This document shows positions 30,112 through 38,838 of a stretch of DNA of 64,000 nucleotides, one piece after another (position 1 is the stretch's first letter; the number at the start of each line of letters is the position of its first letter). The DNA lies in contig CAVTTH010000003.1 of the NCBI GenBank assembly GCA_963737545.1, forward strand, positions 496,001 to 560,000, read 5' to 3'. Source of the DNA: CAVTTH01 sp963737545 (lineage in GTDB: Bacteria; Verrucomicrobiota; Verrucomicrobiia; Chthoniobacterales; UBA10450). The notes under the pieces are model-generated. The model was not told where the DNA came from. It did no database searches and saw nothing but the letters and a program-made list of their open reading frames with translations. The position numbers and the translations under genes were made by a program.

Positions 30112-31083
30112 TTAGCCTTGGCGCGACCTTTTCTCAAATGAGCGCAGCGTATTCATGTTTTCAATATCTTCCCTTAATTCCGGGCCCTTCGGTGTTTCGA
30201 GCACTTTCGGAATCTTGCGGAAGCGGCGATCGCGCATGATGACGCGAAAGGCGTCGAGACCGATCCGGCCCTTGCCGATGTGTTCGTGTCGATCGACCCG
30301 TGAACCGCGGACAGTTTTTGAGTCGTTCAGGTGCAAGGCAGCGAGGCGACCAAGGCCGATCGTGCGATCGAACTCCCTGAACATGGCGCGGGTTCCTTTT
30401 TCGTTTCCGATATTGTAACCGGCCGCAAAAACATGCGCGGTGTCGAGACAAACGCAGAGCCGTTCAGGTTCGCGAACGTTCGCGATGATATGTGCGAGGT
30501 GCGCGAACTTGTCACCGAGACATGAACCCTGGCCGGCCGTCGTCTCGAGCGCGATCTTCGTTTTCACTTTCGGAATCCTCCGGAAAATCGTGTCGATCGA
30601 CTTCACGACTTTCACCAGCCCCGCTTGCTCGCCCGCGCCGAGATGCGCACCCGGATGCAGAACGATGAACGGCAGTTCCAGTTGATCCGCACGGATTATT
30701 TCCTCGGCGAGCGCTCGGATGGAATTGGCGTGAAACTGCGGATTCGTTGCCGCGAGATTAATCAAATAATTCGCGTGGGCGAAAACGGCGCCCAGTTCGT
30801 GGCGTTGCGGATGAGCAAGAAAGGAGCGGATTTCATCGGGGCGAAACGGCCGCGCAAACCACTGCATGTTGTTTTTCACAAAAATCTGCATCGCGGTGCA
30901 ATCGATGGCTCGTGCACGCTCGACCGCTCGGTGCACCCCACCGGCGATCGACATGTGCGCGCCGAGAAGAGTTTCTGATTTCGGATTTTTGACTTCGGAT
31001 TGCGTTCTGCGCAATCGCCCAGGCTTCGGCCGCACGTTCCTCAAGTCAGCAATCAAAGCGACGGAAGCCGTTTTAGCCGCCAC
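30112..31083 (-). CDS. nfo: Endonuclease IV (AP endonuclease)
   Basis: Zinc-dependent DNA repair enzyme of the AP endonuclease 2 family, cutting 5' of abasic sites. Recognisable segments are LLGAHMSIAGGVHRAVERA, HANYLINLAA, VLHPGAHLGAG, IALETTAGQG, CLDTAHVFAAGYN, ALHLNDSK and RHEHIGKGRIG, which hold the trinuclear zinc ligands. The longest frame (323 residues, GTG 31083) overlaps the upstream gene by 31 bases and includes a low-complexity SEVKNPKSE stretch. Family length (~285) suggests the true start lies nearer LLGAHMS, though no ATG is there. Its 3' end is duplicated at 28921. Confidence 0.88.
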   Translation of the reverse strand: MAAKTASVALIADLRNVRPKPGRLRRTQSEVKNPKSETLLGAHMSIAGGVHRAVERARAIDCTAMQIFVKNNMQWFARPFRPDEIRSFLAHPQRHELGAVFAHANYLINLAATNPQFHANSIRALAEEIIRADQLELPFIVLHPGAHLGAGEQAGLVKVVKSIDTIFRRIPKVKTKIALETTAGQGSCLGDKFAHLAHIIANVREPERLCVCLDTAHVFAAGYNIGNEKGTRAMFREFDRTIGLGRLAALHLNDSKTVRGSRVDRHEHIGKGRIGLDAFRVIMRDRRFRKIPKVLETPKGPELREDIENMNTLRSFEKRSRQG

Positions 31084-33452
31084 GTCGGTTTGGAAAGGCT
31101 GCCTTCGCCTTTGTATTCAAAAAGTTTATAGACGGGGAGGAGAACAAACCCCGGGCCGTTGGCGTTGATCCGGATGTCCATATCCAGTTTATCATCGGCA
31201 AATCGAACATCGCCGTGTCCGAGCATCCCGAAGAGTTTGCCGGCAACGTTGAGGTTGTCGGTGTGGAGGACGCCCTGTTTGATCGTGAAATCCGCCGTCG
31301 CTTTGCGGGCGATGCTGTAGCCCGCTTGGGGAACAAATTTCCCGAGCAACTCGGAGAGCGGACCGAAAACCGGGATGGCAAAAATGTCGCCCTCTGTCAC
31401 TTCTACTTTACCGCTCCCCCGCATGCTGCGCGCGTCGCTGCCCAAACCAAAAAAATCATAGGTGGCGCTGAGCTTTCCTTGAGTCGTTTGATATTTGAAA
31501 TAGAGATCTGTCAGTCGGGGAAAATTGATCCCGGAGAGGGCGAGCTTCGCATGGTATTGCGGATCATTCTTTGCCAGAGAGATGTCGGCGTTACCGCGGA
31601 CCGTGCCGGAAAAAAGAGACGCCTCCACATTTTGCAACTGCAATCGATCGTTCGCAAAAAGAAGCTGGCCCGCGACGGAATCGAACGGAAGGCTCTTCCC
31701 CAGAAAGGTGTAATCCATTCCACCCGGCGCATTGACTCCAATTTCAAGATGAGTGTTCTTGCCGCCACGGAACTGCACCGTGCCGTTTACGGTAACGTTA
31801 GGCGGTTTCCTGAATTTGTAGGGCGCGACATCCTTCCACAGCTTCGGCTCGACCCAGAAAATTGCGTCCGTCGGCCGCAAAGTAGACTTCCCGTTCTCGA
31901 TGCGAACTTCGTGTTTCCCGAAATCGTACGTGAACGACCCCGTGCCAATTCCCTCGTCGCGCGTCACGCGAAAGTTTTCGTAGGCAAAGGTGCCATTTCC
32001 AAAGTGCATGTTTCCGCTTGCGCTGTTCATCCAGGCACCGCGAAACCGCGTTCGCTGGAGTGCGAGTGTGCCGTCCCCCGTCCATGTGCTGGGATCATGA
32101 CCCGACCCCCGGATGGAGAGCCGGACGGTCGGCGGCCGCTCCCACTCCCATTCGCCGAGGAATTTTCCGAAATCTTCGGGCATCAGCGGACGAAGAACCC
32201 CTGGATTGATTGTGCTTTCGAAGTTCAATCGAAAATCATTCGGGGCATCGAACAGGTCGGCCGTGAGTTCACCGCTGGCCTGTTGCACGTGGACTTCACG
32301 CAACATTGTCCGCTCTCCGTCCCATGAAAAAGTCGCCGCCAGGCTGAGGAAGGGGACCGTCTTGTAGGAGAAATTTCCCAGCACAGCGCGACCGATGACG
32401 GTTTTTGTCGTCGACCTGTCGCTGCCACCAAAGGAACCAGAAATCTCAACGAAGGGAGGCGTTTGAAACGTGACGTCGCCAAGCAGTTGACTGAAGCCGA
32501 GAACACCGACGAACTGTCTCAGATCCAGAGTCGAACGGGCTTGGAATTCAGCCTTGCCATCGGAACGGCTCCAGCTGCAACGCCCGGCAAAACTGCCGGC
32601 CTTATCACGCCATTCACACTGTGTGACATTCAGTTTTTGATCGGCCCACTCGGCGCGCGCAAAAAAATTCCTTGCCTCATATCCTCGACTTTGGATTCGA
32701 TCTGCCCGTAGCGTCGCGTCCACCCGCGCGTCTTCGAGCTGAGACAGGTCGCCCATGAATTTGACCTGCAACCGCGCCACGCCCGCCGGGTAAGTGATGC
32801 GTTCGAGTTCCGTGACGACGCGCTGCACGAGGGCGATATGGCGCTCCCAGCTTTCTCCCGAAGTTCCCGCGGACGGCTGATAGTTCTCGCGTTTGATCAA
32901 TTGACCGGTGGCAGAAATTTGCACGCCGCAGAAAATTCCCTCGGCCTGACTGACGTAAATCTGCTCGGGAGGAAAATAGACATGCGCGCGAATATTCATC
33001 ACCCGCGCCCTGATCGTTTTTTGGTCCGGAGATTTGAGCGGCAGCGTCAGCTGGGCATTGCGAATATCGAGCGCATTTAGAAACGGCTGATGATGCAGCA
33101 GCGCCGCGTAGTTGATATCGAGCGCAATCTCACTGATGCGCGCGAGTGTATTTTCCCGATTGTGATAATCAAAAATGCGGACGTCCTGCGCGACCAGTCC
33201 GCGAAACGGATCGAGGGTAAGGCGGCGGACCGAGGCTTCGACGCCATGCTTCCGCAGTTCCTCCACCACGCGAGAACGCCATTGCCGGCCAAAACCACGC
33301 TTCGCCAAATACCAACTGCCCGCGATCAGGCCCGTTAAGATCACGAGCGCGACGATCCGCAGTCCGATTCTCGTCGCTCTGTGAAATAACGAACCGCGGT
33401 CTTTGGCGCGCGAAGCAATGCGCGCCGGTTCGGAAGTTTCCAGAAGCGGCAT
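31053..33452 (-). CDS. AsmA/TamB-like protein
   Basis: 799 residues: a cytoplasmic start, one membrane helix (IVALVILTGLIAGSWYLA), then a long periplasmic region of beta strands. N-terminal RRLTLDPFRGLVAQDVRIF and the C-terminal segment (GDVRFADDKLDMDIRINANG ... LFEYKGEGSLSKPTWRL) are typical of AsmA/DUF3971-like proteins that bridge inner and outer membranes and may move phospholipids. Unusually for some members there is no obvious second domain. ATG 33452 is used. Upstream is a ~100-base divergent region facing the DUF420 gene. Confidence 0.72.
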   Translation of the reverse strand: MPLLETSEPARIASRAKDRGSLFHRATRIGLRIVALVILTGLIAGSWYLAKRGFGRQWRSRVVEELRKHGVEASVRRLTLDPFRGLVAQDVRIFDYHNRENTLARISEIALDINYAALLHHQPFLNALDIRNAQLTLPLKSPDQKTIRARVMNIRAHVYFPPEQIYVSQAEGIFCGVQISATGQLIKRENYQPSAGTSGESWERHIALVQRVVTELERITYPAGVARLQVKFMGDLSQLEDARVDATLRADRIQSRGYEARNFFARAEWADQKLNVTQCEWRDKAGSFAGRCSWSRSDGKAEFQARSTLDLRQFVGVLGFSQLLGDVTFQTPPFVEISGSFGGSDRSTTKTVIGRAVLGNFSYKTVPFLSLAATFSWDGERTMLREVHVQQASGELTADLFDAPNDFRLNFESTINPGVLRPLMPEDFGKFLGEWEWERPPTVRLSIRGSGHDPSTWTGDGTLALQRTRFRGAWMNSASGNMHFGNGTFAYENFRVTRDEGIGTGSFTYDFGKHEVRIENGKSTLRPTDAIFWVEPKLWKDVAPYKFRKPPNVTVNGTVQFRGGKNTHLEIGVNAPGGMDYTFLGKSLPFDSVAGQLLFANDRLQLQNVEASLFSGTVRGNADISLAKNDPQYHAKLALSGINFPRLTDLYFKYQTTQGKLSATYDFFGLGSDARSMRGSGKVEVTEGDIFAIPVFGPLSELLGKFVPQAGYSIARKATADFTIKQGVLHTDNLNVAGKLFGMLGHGDVRFADDKLDMDIRINANGPGFVLLPVYKLFEYKGEGSLSKPTWRLKRLPSL

Positions 33453-33554
33453 TCTTTTGCACTCCTACGAGAGGCGTCGGCGATTTCAAGTGTGGCGACA
33501 CGGTGGGTGCGATCGGGATGACAGAGATGTGACCCCCGCTACAGTGGACGCAAC

Positions 33555-34004
33555 ATGAGTGTTGCCGATCTCCCGGCCATAAACGCTTCGCTCAATTTCG
33601 TGAGCACGATTTTCATCGCGACCGGCTGGTATCTAATCCGGCGCGGGGCATGGCGCCGGCACATCGCGTGCATGATTACCGCCGTCATTTCTTCGACGCT
33701 TTTTCTCGGGTGTTACCTGACCTACCATTACTACACTGGCGAGAAGTCGACACACTTCGCCGCCGGTGGCGCGATCTCCCTGCTCTATTTTGCGATGCTG
33801 ATCTCACACATCCTCCTCGCCTTTGTCACTCTCCCGCTCGTGATCCTCACGCTCATCCCGGCTTTTCGACGCCGGTGGGATCGGCATCGCCGGATTGGGC
33901 GCTGGACCATGCCGATCTGGCTTTACGTTTCAGTCACCGGCGTGCTCGTTTACCTGATGCTCTACCGATGGTTCCCCCCGCCGGGACTGAACGTTGTTCA
34001 CTGA
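33555..34004 (+). CDS. DUF420 membrane protein
   Basis: 149 residues with four hydrophobic segments. The conserved DUF420 residues include the asparagine-rich start (LPAINASLNFVSTIFIATGWYLI), CYLTYHYY, and HILLAFVTLPLVILTL. Relatives such as CtaM are linked to maturation or activity of heme-copper oxidases. No oxidase is in this window. ATG 33555 gives the family N-terminus; it is divergent from the AsmA-like gene. Confidence 0.82.
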   Translation: MSVADLPAINASLNFVSTIFIATGWYLIRRGAWRRHIACMITAVISSTLFLGCYLTYHYYTGEKSTHFAAGGAISLLYFAMLISHILLAFVTLPLVILTLIPAFRRRWDRHRRIGRWTMPIWLYVSVTGVLVYLMLYRWFPPPGLNVVH

Positions 34005-34066
34005 TCTTGCGTCCGACCGCGAATTAATATTTGATGCAGAAGCGCCGGTCTGTGAAAAATTAACTT

Positions 34067-34513
34067 ATGGTGACGATCGCCACTTTTAACGAGCCAGCCA
34101 AGGCGAAGCATTTGAAGGACCGCCTCCAGCAGGCAGGATTGAAGGCCGATATCCACAACGAAGGTCACTTGCAGAAGGTTGCCTTCATGGCCAAGCCACA
34201 GGCCAATGCGAAGGTGATGGTGGAGGAAGACGATTTCGAGGCCGCGCAGAAGTTGATGGTGGAATGGGAGTCGACCGATCCTGACATCGGCTCTGCCATC
34301 CGCTGCCCCCAGTGCTCATCCTCGCGCATCGAATATCCGCAGCTGACACGAAAATTTCTTACTCCGGGCGTGGCCAGCGTCTTCTTCGCGCTGCGCATCT
34401 TTCAAAAGGAATTTTATTGTCAGGATTGCCACTTTACCTGGAGCAACGAGGACGACCGGTTGCGCTATCGTTTCTGGAATCGTTTCTTTTCCGGTCCGGA
34501 GAAAGAAGTGTAG
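34067..34513 (+). CDS. DUF2007 domain protein with zinc ribbon
   Basis: 148 residues. Residues 1-70 (TIATFNEPAKAKHLKDRLQQAG, then AKVMVEEDDFEAAQKLM) match the DUF2007 family, a small ferredoxin-like fold thought to be regulatory. Residues 80-130 hold CPQC and CQDC, two pairs of cysteines that can bind zinc. No membrane helix is seen. Function unknown. Confidence 0.7.
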   Translation: MVTIATFNEPAKAKHLKDRLQQAGLKADIHNEGHLQKVAFMAKPQANAKVMVEEDDFEAAQKLMVEWESTDPDIGSAIRCPQCSSSRIEYPQLTRKFLTPGVASVFFALRIFQKEFYCQDCHFTWSNEDDRLRYRFWNRFFSGPEKEV

Positions 34514-34533
34514 GGCAACCGCTTCGGTTGTCC
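34513..34533. terminator. Hairpin after DUF2007 gene
   Basis: GGCAACCG and CGGTTGTC pair around a 3-base loop, starting at the end of the stop codon. No T-run; weak terminator or repeat. Confidence 0.3.
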
Positions 34534-34604
34534 TCGCTCACAGACGGTTGGCAATACGCCTGCCGGCAATGGATGAAGCCTAATCACAGATCGCGCGCTC
34601 TCCC

Positions 34605-35441
34605 ATGAAGTGGCTTTTTGCGCTGATATTGGCTGCGATTGTGTTTGGCGGCGGCGCCTACTTTACCTATGAGCTTTTCGTCCGGCCACAGGTGGCGGTT
34701 CGGGCCGAGATTGCCGCCCCGGCGCAAGCGCAGCCGCAAGCGGATTACACTCTTCCGGAATTCCAGGCCGCCGTGAAGCTCCGGCAGGACAAAAAGCTAC
34801 AGGAAGCGCGCACTGCCTTGAACGCGTTCCTGCAAAAATATCCCAACGGAAAGCACTCGGAAGAAGCGAAAGACGTTCTCGGCGAAGTGAACATGGATAT
34901 CTTGCTGACGAGTTACCGGTCGCCGGAAAAACAGGAATACATTGTGAAGCGCGGCGATGTTCTGGCCCGGGTCGCACACAAAATGAAAACAACGCCCGAG
35001 TTGATCATGCGCATGAACAATCTCAGCGGGACTATGCTTCATATCGGCGACCGCTTGCTCATTTCGCATCCTGAGTTTTCCCTCTTCATTCAGCGAAAGG
35101 ACCGGCTCGTCGTCCTCCTCGATCATAAGGCATTCTTTAAGCGCTACCACATCCTGGCGGTAAAATTGCCGGAGCGCGCGCTCCCAAAAATCACGACCCG
35201 TGTGGCCGAAGTCATGGCATGGAAAGACGGCAAGCGCGTCGGTTTCGGCACGAAAGAATATGTCAACAGCACGCGCTGGATTCGACTCGCCGCCAGCGGA
35301 TACATTCTTTACGCCATGCCCGATCCAGCGTATCCCGACTCGCTGCAGGCGCCGAGCCAGGGTCTGGGTCTGGCTCCGGGCGATCTGGTCGAATTGAGCA
35401 GCCTTGTAAACACCAAGACCGCTGTCACCATTACAGACTAG
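34605..35441 (+). CDS. LysM protein with degenerate L,D-transpeptidase-like domain
   Basis: 278 residues: membrane anchor at 4-25, a TPR-like helical stretch (~45-100) and a LysM domain at ~108-150 (YIVKRGDVLARVAHKMKTTPELIMRMNNLSG), which binds peptidoglycan. The C-terminal ~120 residues resemble a YkuD L,D-transpeptidase fold in its closing part: SQGLGLAPGDLVELSSLV lines up with the SxGCxRL...DxxxLxxLV segment, but the catalytic Cys is replaced by Leu and the conserved upstream His is not evident. It is therefore probably non-catalytic. Immediately upstream of accA by 4 bases. The domain assignment is by pattern only. Confidence 0.65.
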   Translation: MKWLFALILAAIVFGGGAYFTYELFVRPQVAVRAEIAAPAQAQPQADYTLPEFQAAVKLRQDKKLQEARTALNAFLQKYPNGKHSEEAKDVLGEVNMDILLTSYRSPEKQEYIVKRGDVLARVAHKMKTTPELIMRMNNLSGTMLHIGDRLLISHPEFSLFIQRKDRLVVLLDHKAFFKRYHILAVKLPERALPKITTRVAEVMAWKDGKRVGFGTKEYVNSTRWIRLAASGYILYAMPDPAYPDSLQAPSQGLGLAPGDLVELSSLVNTKTAVTITD

Positions 35442-35445
35442 CGAA

Positions 35446-36408
35446 ATGGACTCCCATCCGCTCGACTTCGAAAAACCGATCCTGGAACTGCAACGCCGGT
35501 TGCAAGAGATCAAGAGCCATTCCAACAAGCACGATCTCGACTTCGATTCCGAGGTCGAATCGATGGAAACCAAGATCTACGAAACGCGCCGCATGATTTA
35601 CGATAATCTGACGGCGTGGCAGCGGGTGCAGATTGCGCGGCACGTCCAGCGGCCGTTTGCGCTCGATTACGTCGCGCGCTGTTTCACGGAATGGGTGGAA
35701 TTGCACGGCGATCGCGTGTTCGGCGATGACAAGGCGATGCCGAGTGGTCTGGCCAAACTGGGAGCGCAACGCTGCGTTGTGATCACGCATCAGAAGGGGC
35801 GCGACACGAAAGAGAACGTGCTGCGCAATTTCGGATGCGCGCATCCGGAAGGCTATCGCAAAGCACTTCGATTGATGCGTCTCGCCGAGAAATTCAATTT
35901 GCCGGTCATGGCTCTGATCGATACGCCCGGCGCCTATCCCGGCATCGGATCAGAAGAGCGCCACATTTCTGAAGCCATCGCCGTCAATTTGCGTGAAATG
36001 ATGACGCTGCGGGTTCCGATCATTGCCGCGGTTATCGGCGAAGGCGGCTCCGGCGGCGCGCTCGGAATTGGCGTTGCCGACCGGGTATTGATTCTCGAGA
36101 ACGCCTACTATTCCGTCATCAGCCCGGAGGCATGTTCGGCGATTTTGTGGAAAGATCGAAAGCACGCGCCAGAAGCCGCGGAAGCGCTCAAGCTCACCGC
36201 GCAGGATTTGATCCGGCTCGGCGTAGTGGATGAGATTGTGCCGGAACCCGAGGGAGGCGCCCATCGCGATCACGATCTCGCGGCAGCGAATCTGGGCACC
36301 GCGCTGCGACAAAACCTGCAGCGCGTCCTCGAGATCCCGGTCGAAAGTCTGCTGCAAAAGCGCTACGAAAAATTTCGCGCGCTCGGCCGTTTCGCCGAAA
36401 CCGCCTAA
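35446..36408 (+). CDS. accA: Acetyl-CoA carboxylase carboxyltransferase subunit alpha
   Basis: 320 residues, normal AccA length. Typical segments: LDFEKPILELQRRLQEIK at the start, LHGDRVFGDDKAMPSGLAKL, NFGCAHPEGYRKALRLM, DTPGAYPGIGSEER, EGGSGGALGIGVADRVL and ILWKDRKHAPEAAEALKLTA. Together with AccD it transfers the carboxyl group from biotin to acetyl-CoA in fatty-acid synthesis; accD is not in the window. The 3' end overlaps the converging esterase gene by 4 bases. Confidence 0.96.
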   Translation: MDSHPLDFEKPILELQRRLQEIKSHSNKHDLDFDSEVESMETKIYETRRMIYDNLTAWQRVQIARHVQRPFALDYVARCFTEWVELHGDRVFGDDKAMPSGLAKLGAQRCVVITHQKGRDTKENVLRNFGCAHPEGYRKALRLMRLAEKFNLPVMALIDTPGAYPGIGSEERHISEAIAVNLREMMTLRVPIIAAVIGEGGSGGALGIGVADRVLILENAYYSVISPEACSAILWKDRKHAPEAAEALKLTAQDLIRLGVVDEIVPEPEGGAHRDHDLAAANLGTALRQNLQRVLEIPVESLLQKRYEKFRALGRFAETA

Positions 36409-37262
36409 CGTCTGCTCCACGAGAACAACGGCAGACGGCCGAGTCTCGTCTTCATTTGCGCCGGCGACAACGGAAACAAAAAGCGCAGAGCCGGCTCGAC
36501 CCGTGCGGCCCAGGCGCGCTCGTTGTGGTCCGCGCCTTCCGCTTCGAAATACCGGAAGTCATCGAGAGCCCGCCAACCTTTCTCGATCAAACGATCGCGT
36601 AGTTCCCGTGCCCGCTCCCAGCCAGTTTCGTTTGTTCCGGTATCCAGCCAGATCTTGAGTGGAAGTTTGTCATCGAGCGCTTCTACCATTCGCACGATCG
36701 CTCCGTCGTCCCACCACACCGCCGGCGACATGACCATGAGCCGCTGGAAGTAATCAGGGAACCAAAGCCCGAGCGCGAGCGTGAGCAATCCCCCCATGGA
36801 CGATCCTCCCAGCCCGGTGAATTCCGCGTCACGTTTCGTGCGATACCTTTTGTCGATGTACGGCTTGAGTTCTTCGATCAAAAATTGCCCGTACTTTTTC
36901 GCCAGCCCGCGGCTGCGTTTTTCCATCAGCGCGCTTTCGAAAATTGCACCGGCAGTAGGAGCGTACTCGTGGATCCGATCTTCACCTGTATTTGCGACTG
37001 CCACGATAATGAGCGGCTCGATCAGTTTGTTGCGAATCAACCTCTGGGCAGTTTCATCAACTCCCCATTCAACGCCCGCGAATGAGGTGGCCGCGTCAAA
37101 TACATTCTGACCATCCTGCAGATACAGCACCGGGTAACGATTCCGCGAGCGCCGGTAGTAGCGGGGCAAATAGACCAGGACGTCGCGATGGTTCTGAAGA
37201 ATTCGTGATTCGAAATCCCGATGCCGGTGAATGTTCCCAGTCAGAGTGTGCTTTTCGCCCAT
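36405..37262 (-). CDS. Esterase, Fes/D-type alpha/beta hydrolase
   Basis: 285 residues of the putative esterase (PF00756-like) family related to enterobactin esterase and ferri-bacillibactin esterase. YPVLYLQDGQNVFD is the oxyanion region, GLGGSSMGGLLTL the nucleophile elbow with Ser, and EGADHNERAWAARV carries the catalytic His. No signal peptide is evident, so it is likely cytoplasmic. ATG 37262 is preferred; the frame is open to 37301. Substrate unknown. Confidence 0.78.
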   Translation of the reverse strand: MGEKHTLTGNIHRHRDFESRILQNHRDVLVYLPRYYRRSRNRYPVLYLQDGQNVFDAATSFAGVEWGVDETAQRLIRNKLIEPLIIVAVANTGEDRIHEYAPTAGAIFESALMEKRSRGLAKKYGQFLIEELKPYIDKRYRTKRDAEFTGLGGSSMGGLLTLALGLWFPDYFQRLMVMSPAVWWDDGAIVRMVEALDDKLPLKIWLDTGTNETGWERARELRDRLIEKGWRALDDFRYFEAEGADHNERAWAARVEPALRFLFPLSPAQMKTRLGRLPLFSWSRR

Positions 37263-37375
37263 GGAAGCGCCTTGTATCGGCGAGAAGAGTTGCGTTCGCA
37301 ACCCGGCTGACGCGAAGACGCTCGCATTTTTCTGATCGCCAATCGCGTCGCTCTCGCGTTTATTCGGCGTCGCGC

Positions 37376-37603
37376 ATGACCGAGCGACATATCCACTGGT
37401 GGACGCCGCCTTTGAGCCGCAATTTCGATAAGCTCATGTTCGGAGATGGGCGCATGTGTACCCACAACCCCTATGAGCGCGTGATCGTCGATGTCTTCGA
37501 TTACGCCAAAGGCGTTTCGCACTGGCTCGACGACCGGAAATCGTGCGGGCACGATTGGAATTACTGGCACGATATTCTGCCGTATTACCTGTCAACCATT
37601 TGA
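37376..37603 (+). CDS. Conserved-looking 75-residue protein, unknown
   Basis: A 75-residue protein rich in Trp, His, Tyr and Cys (MTERHIHWWTPPLSRNFD ... CGHDWNYWHDILPYYLSTI). The unusual aromatic composition and lack of repeats argue for a real protein. No membrane helix or signal is visible and no family is recognised. The pair of cysteines and five histidines could bind a metal. It is divergent from the esterase and is followed by a repeat pair. Confidence 0.55.
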   Translation: MTERHIHWWTPPLSRNFDKLMFGDGRMCTHNPYERVIVDVFDYAKGVSHWLDDRKSCGHDWNYWHDILPYYLSTI

Positions 37604-37610
37604 GTTCATC

Positions 37611-37706
37611 CGGAGCGAAAGCCGAGGGATTTCCTGGTGCAAGCTTTTAAAGTAGCGCGACGAGATTCCTTGACTACGCTCATGCTCCGCTCGGAATGAC
37701 AAAACA
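37611..37706. repeat. REP-like inverted pair, copies 3 and 4
   Basis: TTCATCCGGAGCGAAAGCCGAGGGATTT at 37611-37640 and, inverted, GAGATTCC ... CTCCGCTCGGAATGACA at about 37660-37703. The two arms can pair to form a long hairpin. It lies just before the ATP-grasp gene start at 37710. Confidence 0.65.
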
Positions 37707-37709
37707 TTT

Positions 37710-38666
37710 ATGAAAAAAATCGGAATCCTCTTCGGTCAGGAACACAGTTTCCCTCCAGCCTTTGTCGATCGCGTGAATACGAAAACCGGCGGCAAAGATA
37801 TTCACGCCGAGTTTGTTCGCATCGACAAGGTACTCCAGGGTGAATCGGCCGGGTATGACGTAGTGATCGATCGAATCTCACAGGACGTTCCCTTCTATCG
37901 CGCCTGGCTAAAAAACGAAGCGCTCACTGGCTGCGCCGTCGTGAACAATCCATTTTGGTGGAGTGCCGATGAGAAGTTTTTCAACAACGGGCTGGCGACG
38001 AAGATCGGCGTCGCCGTCCCGCGCACAGTGCTATTGCCGTCGCATCAAGTGCCACCGGACACGAACGACAACTCCTTTCGCAATCTCGCCTACCCGCTGA
38101 ATTGGGAGGCGATATTCGCCTACGTCGGCTGGCCCGCTTTTTTCAAACCATTCTCCGGCGGCGGCTGGAAAAACGTCTACAAGCTTCATAATCCCGAGGA
38201 ATTTTTTCGCGCTTACAGCGAGACCGGTCAGCTCGTTATGATGCTGCAGGAGGCGATCGAATTTCAAATGTACTTCCGCTGTTACTCGATCGATCAGCGC
38301 CATGTGCGAATCATGAATTACGAGCCGCGGCATCCGTATCATCTGCGTTATCAGACCGACTGGCAGGCGCCGCGCGCGATCCTGGAAGAAATCGAGCAAG
38401 GCGTCCTCACACTGAACCAATATCTGGGTTATGACCTCAACACCGTCGAATTCGCGATCCGCGACGGCGTGCCGGTAGCGATCGACTTCTGCAATCCCGC
38501 TCCGGATGCGGAAAGGAGCAACGTCGGCGAGGAAAATTTCCAGTGGGTGTTGGAGGCCGTCTCAGAAATGGCGATCCGCAAGGCGCGCGAGCATGTTCCG
38601 GGTCGGGACAATTTGAACTGGGGAAAATATGTCGAGACCGCCGTTAACCGGCAAGCTCTGACGTAA
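37710..38666 (+). CDS. ATP-grasp ligase-like protein
   Basis: 318 residues with an ATP-grasp fold: the N-terminal KKIGILFGQEHSFPPAFV, a lysine for ATP in WPAFFKPFSGGGWKNV, an adenine-loop segment (MMLQEAIEFQMYFRCYSI) and the metal-binding end VEFAIRDGVPVAIDFCNPAPD with the D...N pair. ATP-grasp enzymes join a carboxylate to an amine or thiol via an acyl phosphate. Next in line are two GCS2-type ligases, a DHOD-like gene, a peptidase and another ATP-grasp-like protein. Its product is unknown. Confidence 0.7.
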   Translation: MKKIGILFGQEHSFPPAFVDRVNTKTGGKDIHAEFVRIDKVLQGESAGYDVVIDRISQDVPFYRAWLKNEALTGCAVVNNPFWWSADEKFFNNGLATKIGVAVPRTVLLPSHQVPPDTNDNSFRNLAYPLNWEAIFAYVGWPAFFKPFSGGGWKNVYKLHNPEEFFRAYSETGQLVMMLQEAIEFQMYFRCYSIDQRHVRIMNYEPRHPYHLRYQTDWQAPRAILEEIEQGVLTLNQYLGYDLNTVEFAIRDGVPVAIDFCNPAPDAERSNVGEENFQWVLEAVSEMAIRKAREHVPGRDNLNWGKYVETAVNRQALT

Positions 38667-38738
38667 TCATTCCAAGCGCGGTCGAGGGATCGCGCGATCC
38701 CAATCCCGGCGCGTGACAATCAGGGATGCGACTGAGCG

Positions 38739-38771
38739 TGAGATCTCCTTCACCTACGTTCAGGATGACAG
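38739..38771 (-). repeat. REP-like dispersed palindrome, copy 5
   Basis: GAGATCTCCTTCACC followed by GTTCAGGATGACAGG, the reverse form with a changed centre, between the ATP-grasp gene and the first carboxylate-amine ligase. Confidence 0.5.
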
Positions 38772-38838
38772 GAGCCGGGAGGGTGCGCTACTTTCCTCAC
38801 GCGTTCCTGTTCCTGGCAGGCGCCACACCTTCTTTTCA

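Noticed and set aside
29222..30115. Long plus-strand open frame opposite the WLMNG gene copy B
   Set aside because: It is the antisense of a 147-base repeat, which keeps open frames on both strands; composition is repetitive.
33510..33530. Further REP-like copy near GATCGGGATGACAGAG
   Set aside because: Only a partial match with no second half; too short to assign.
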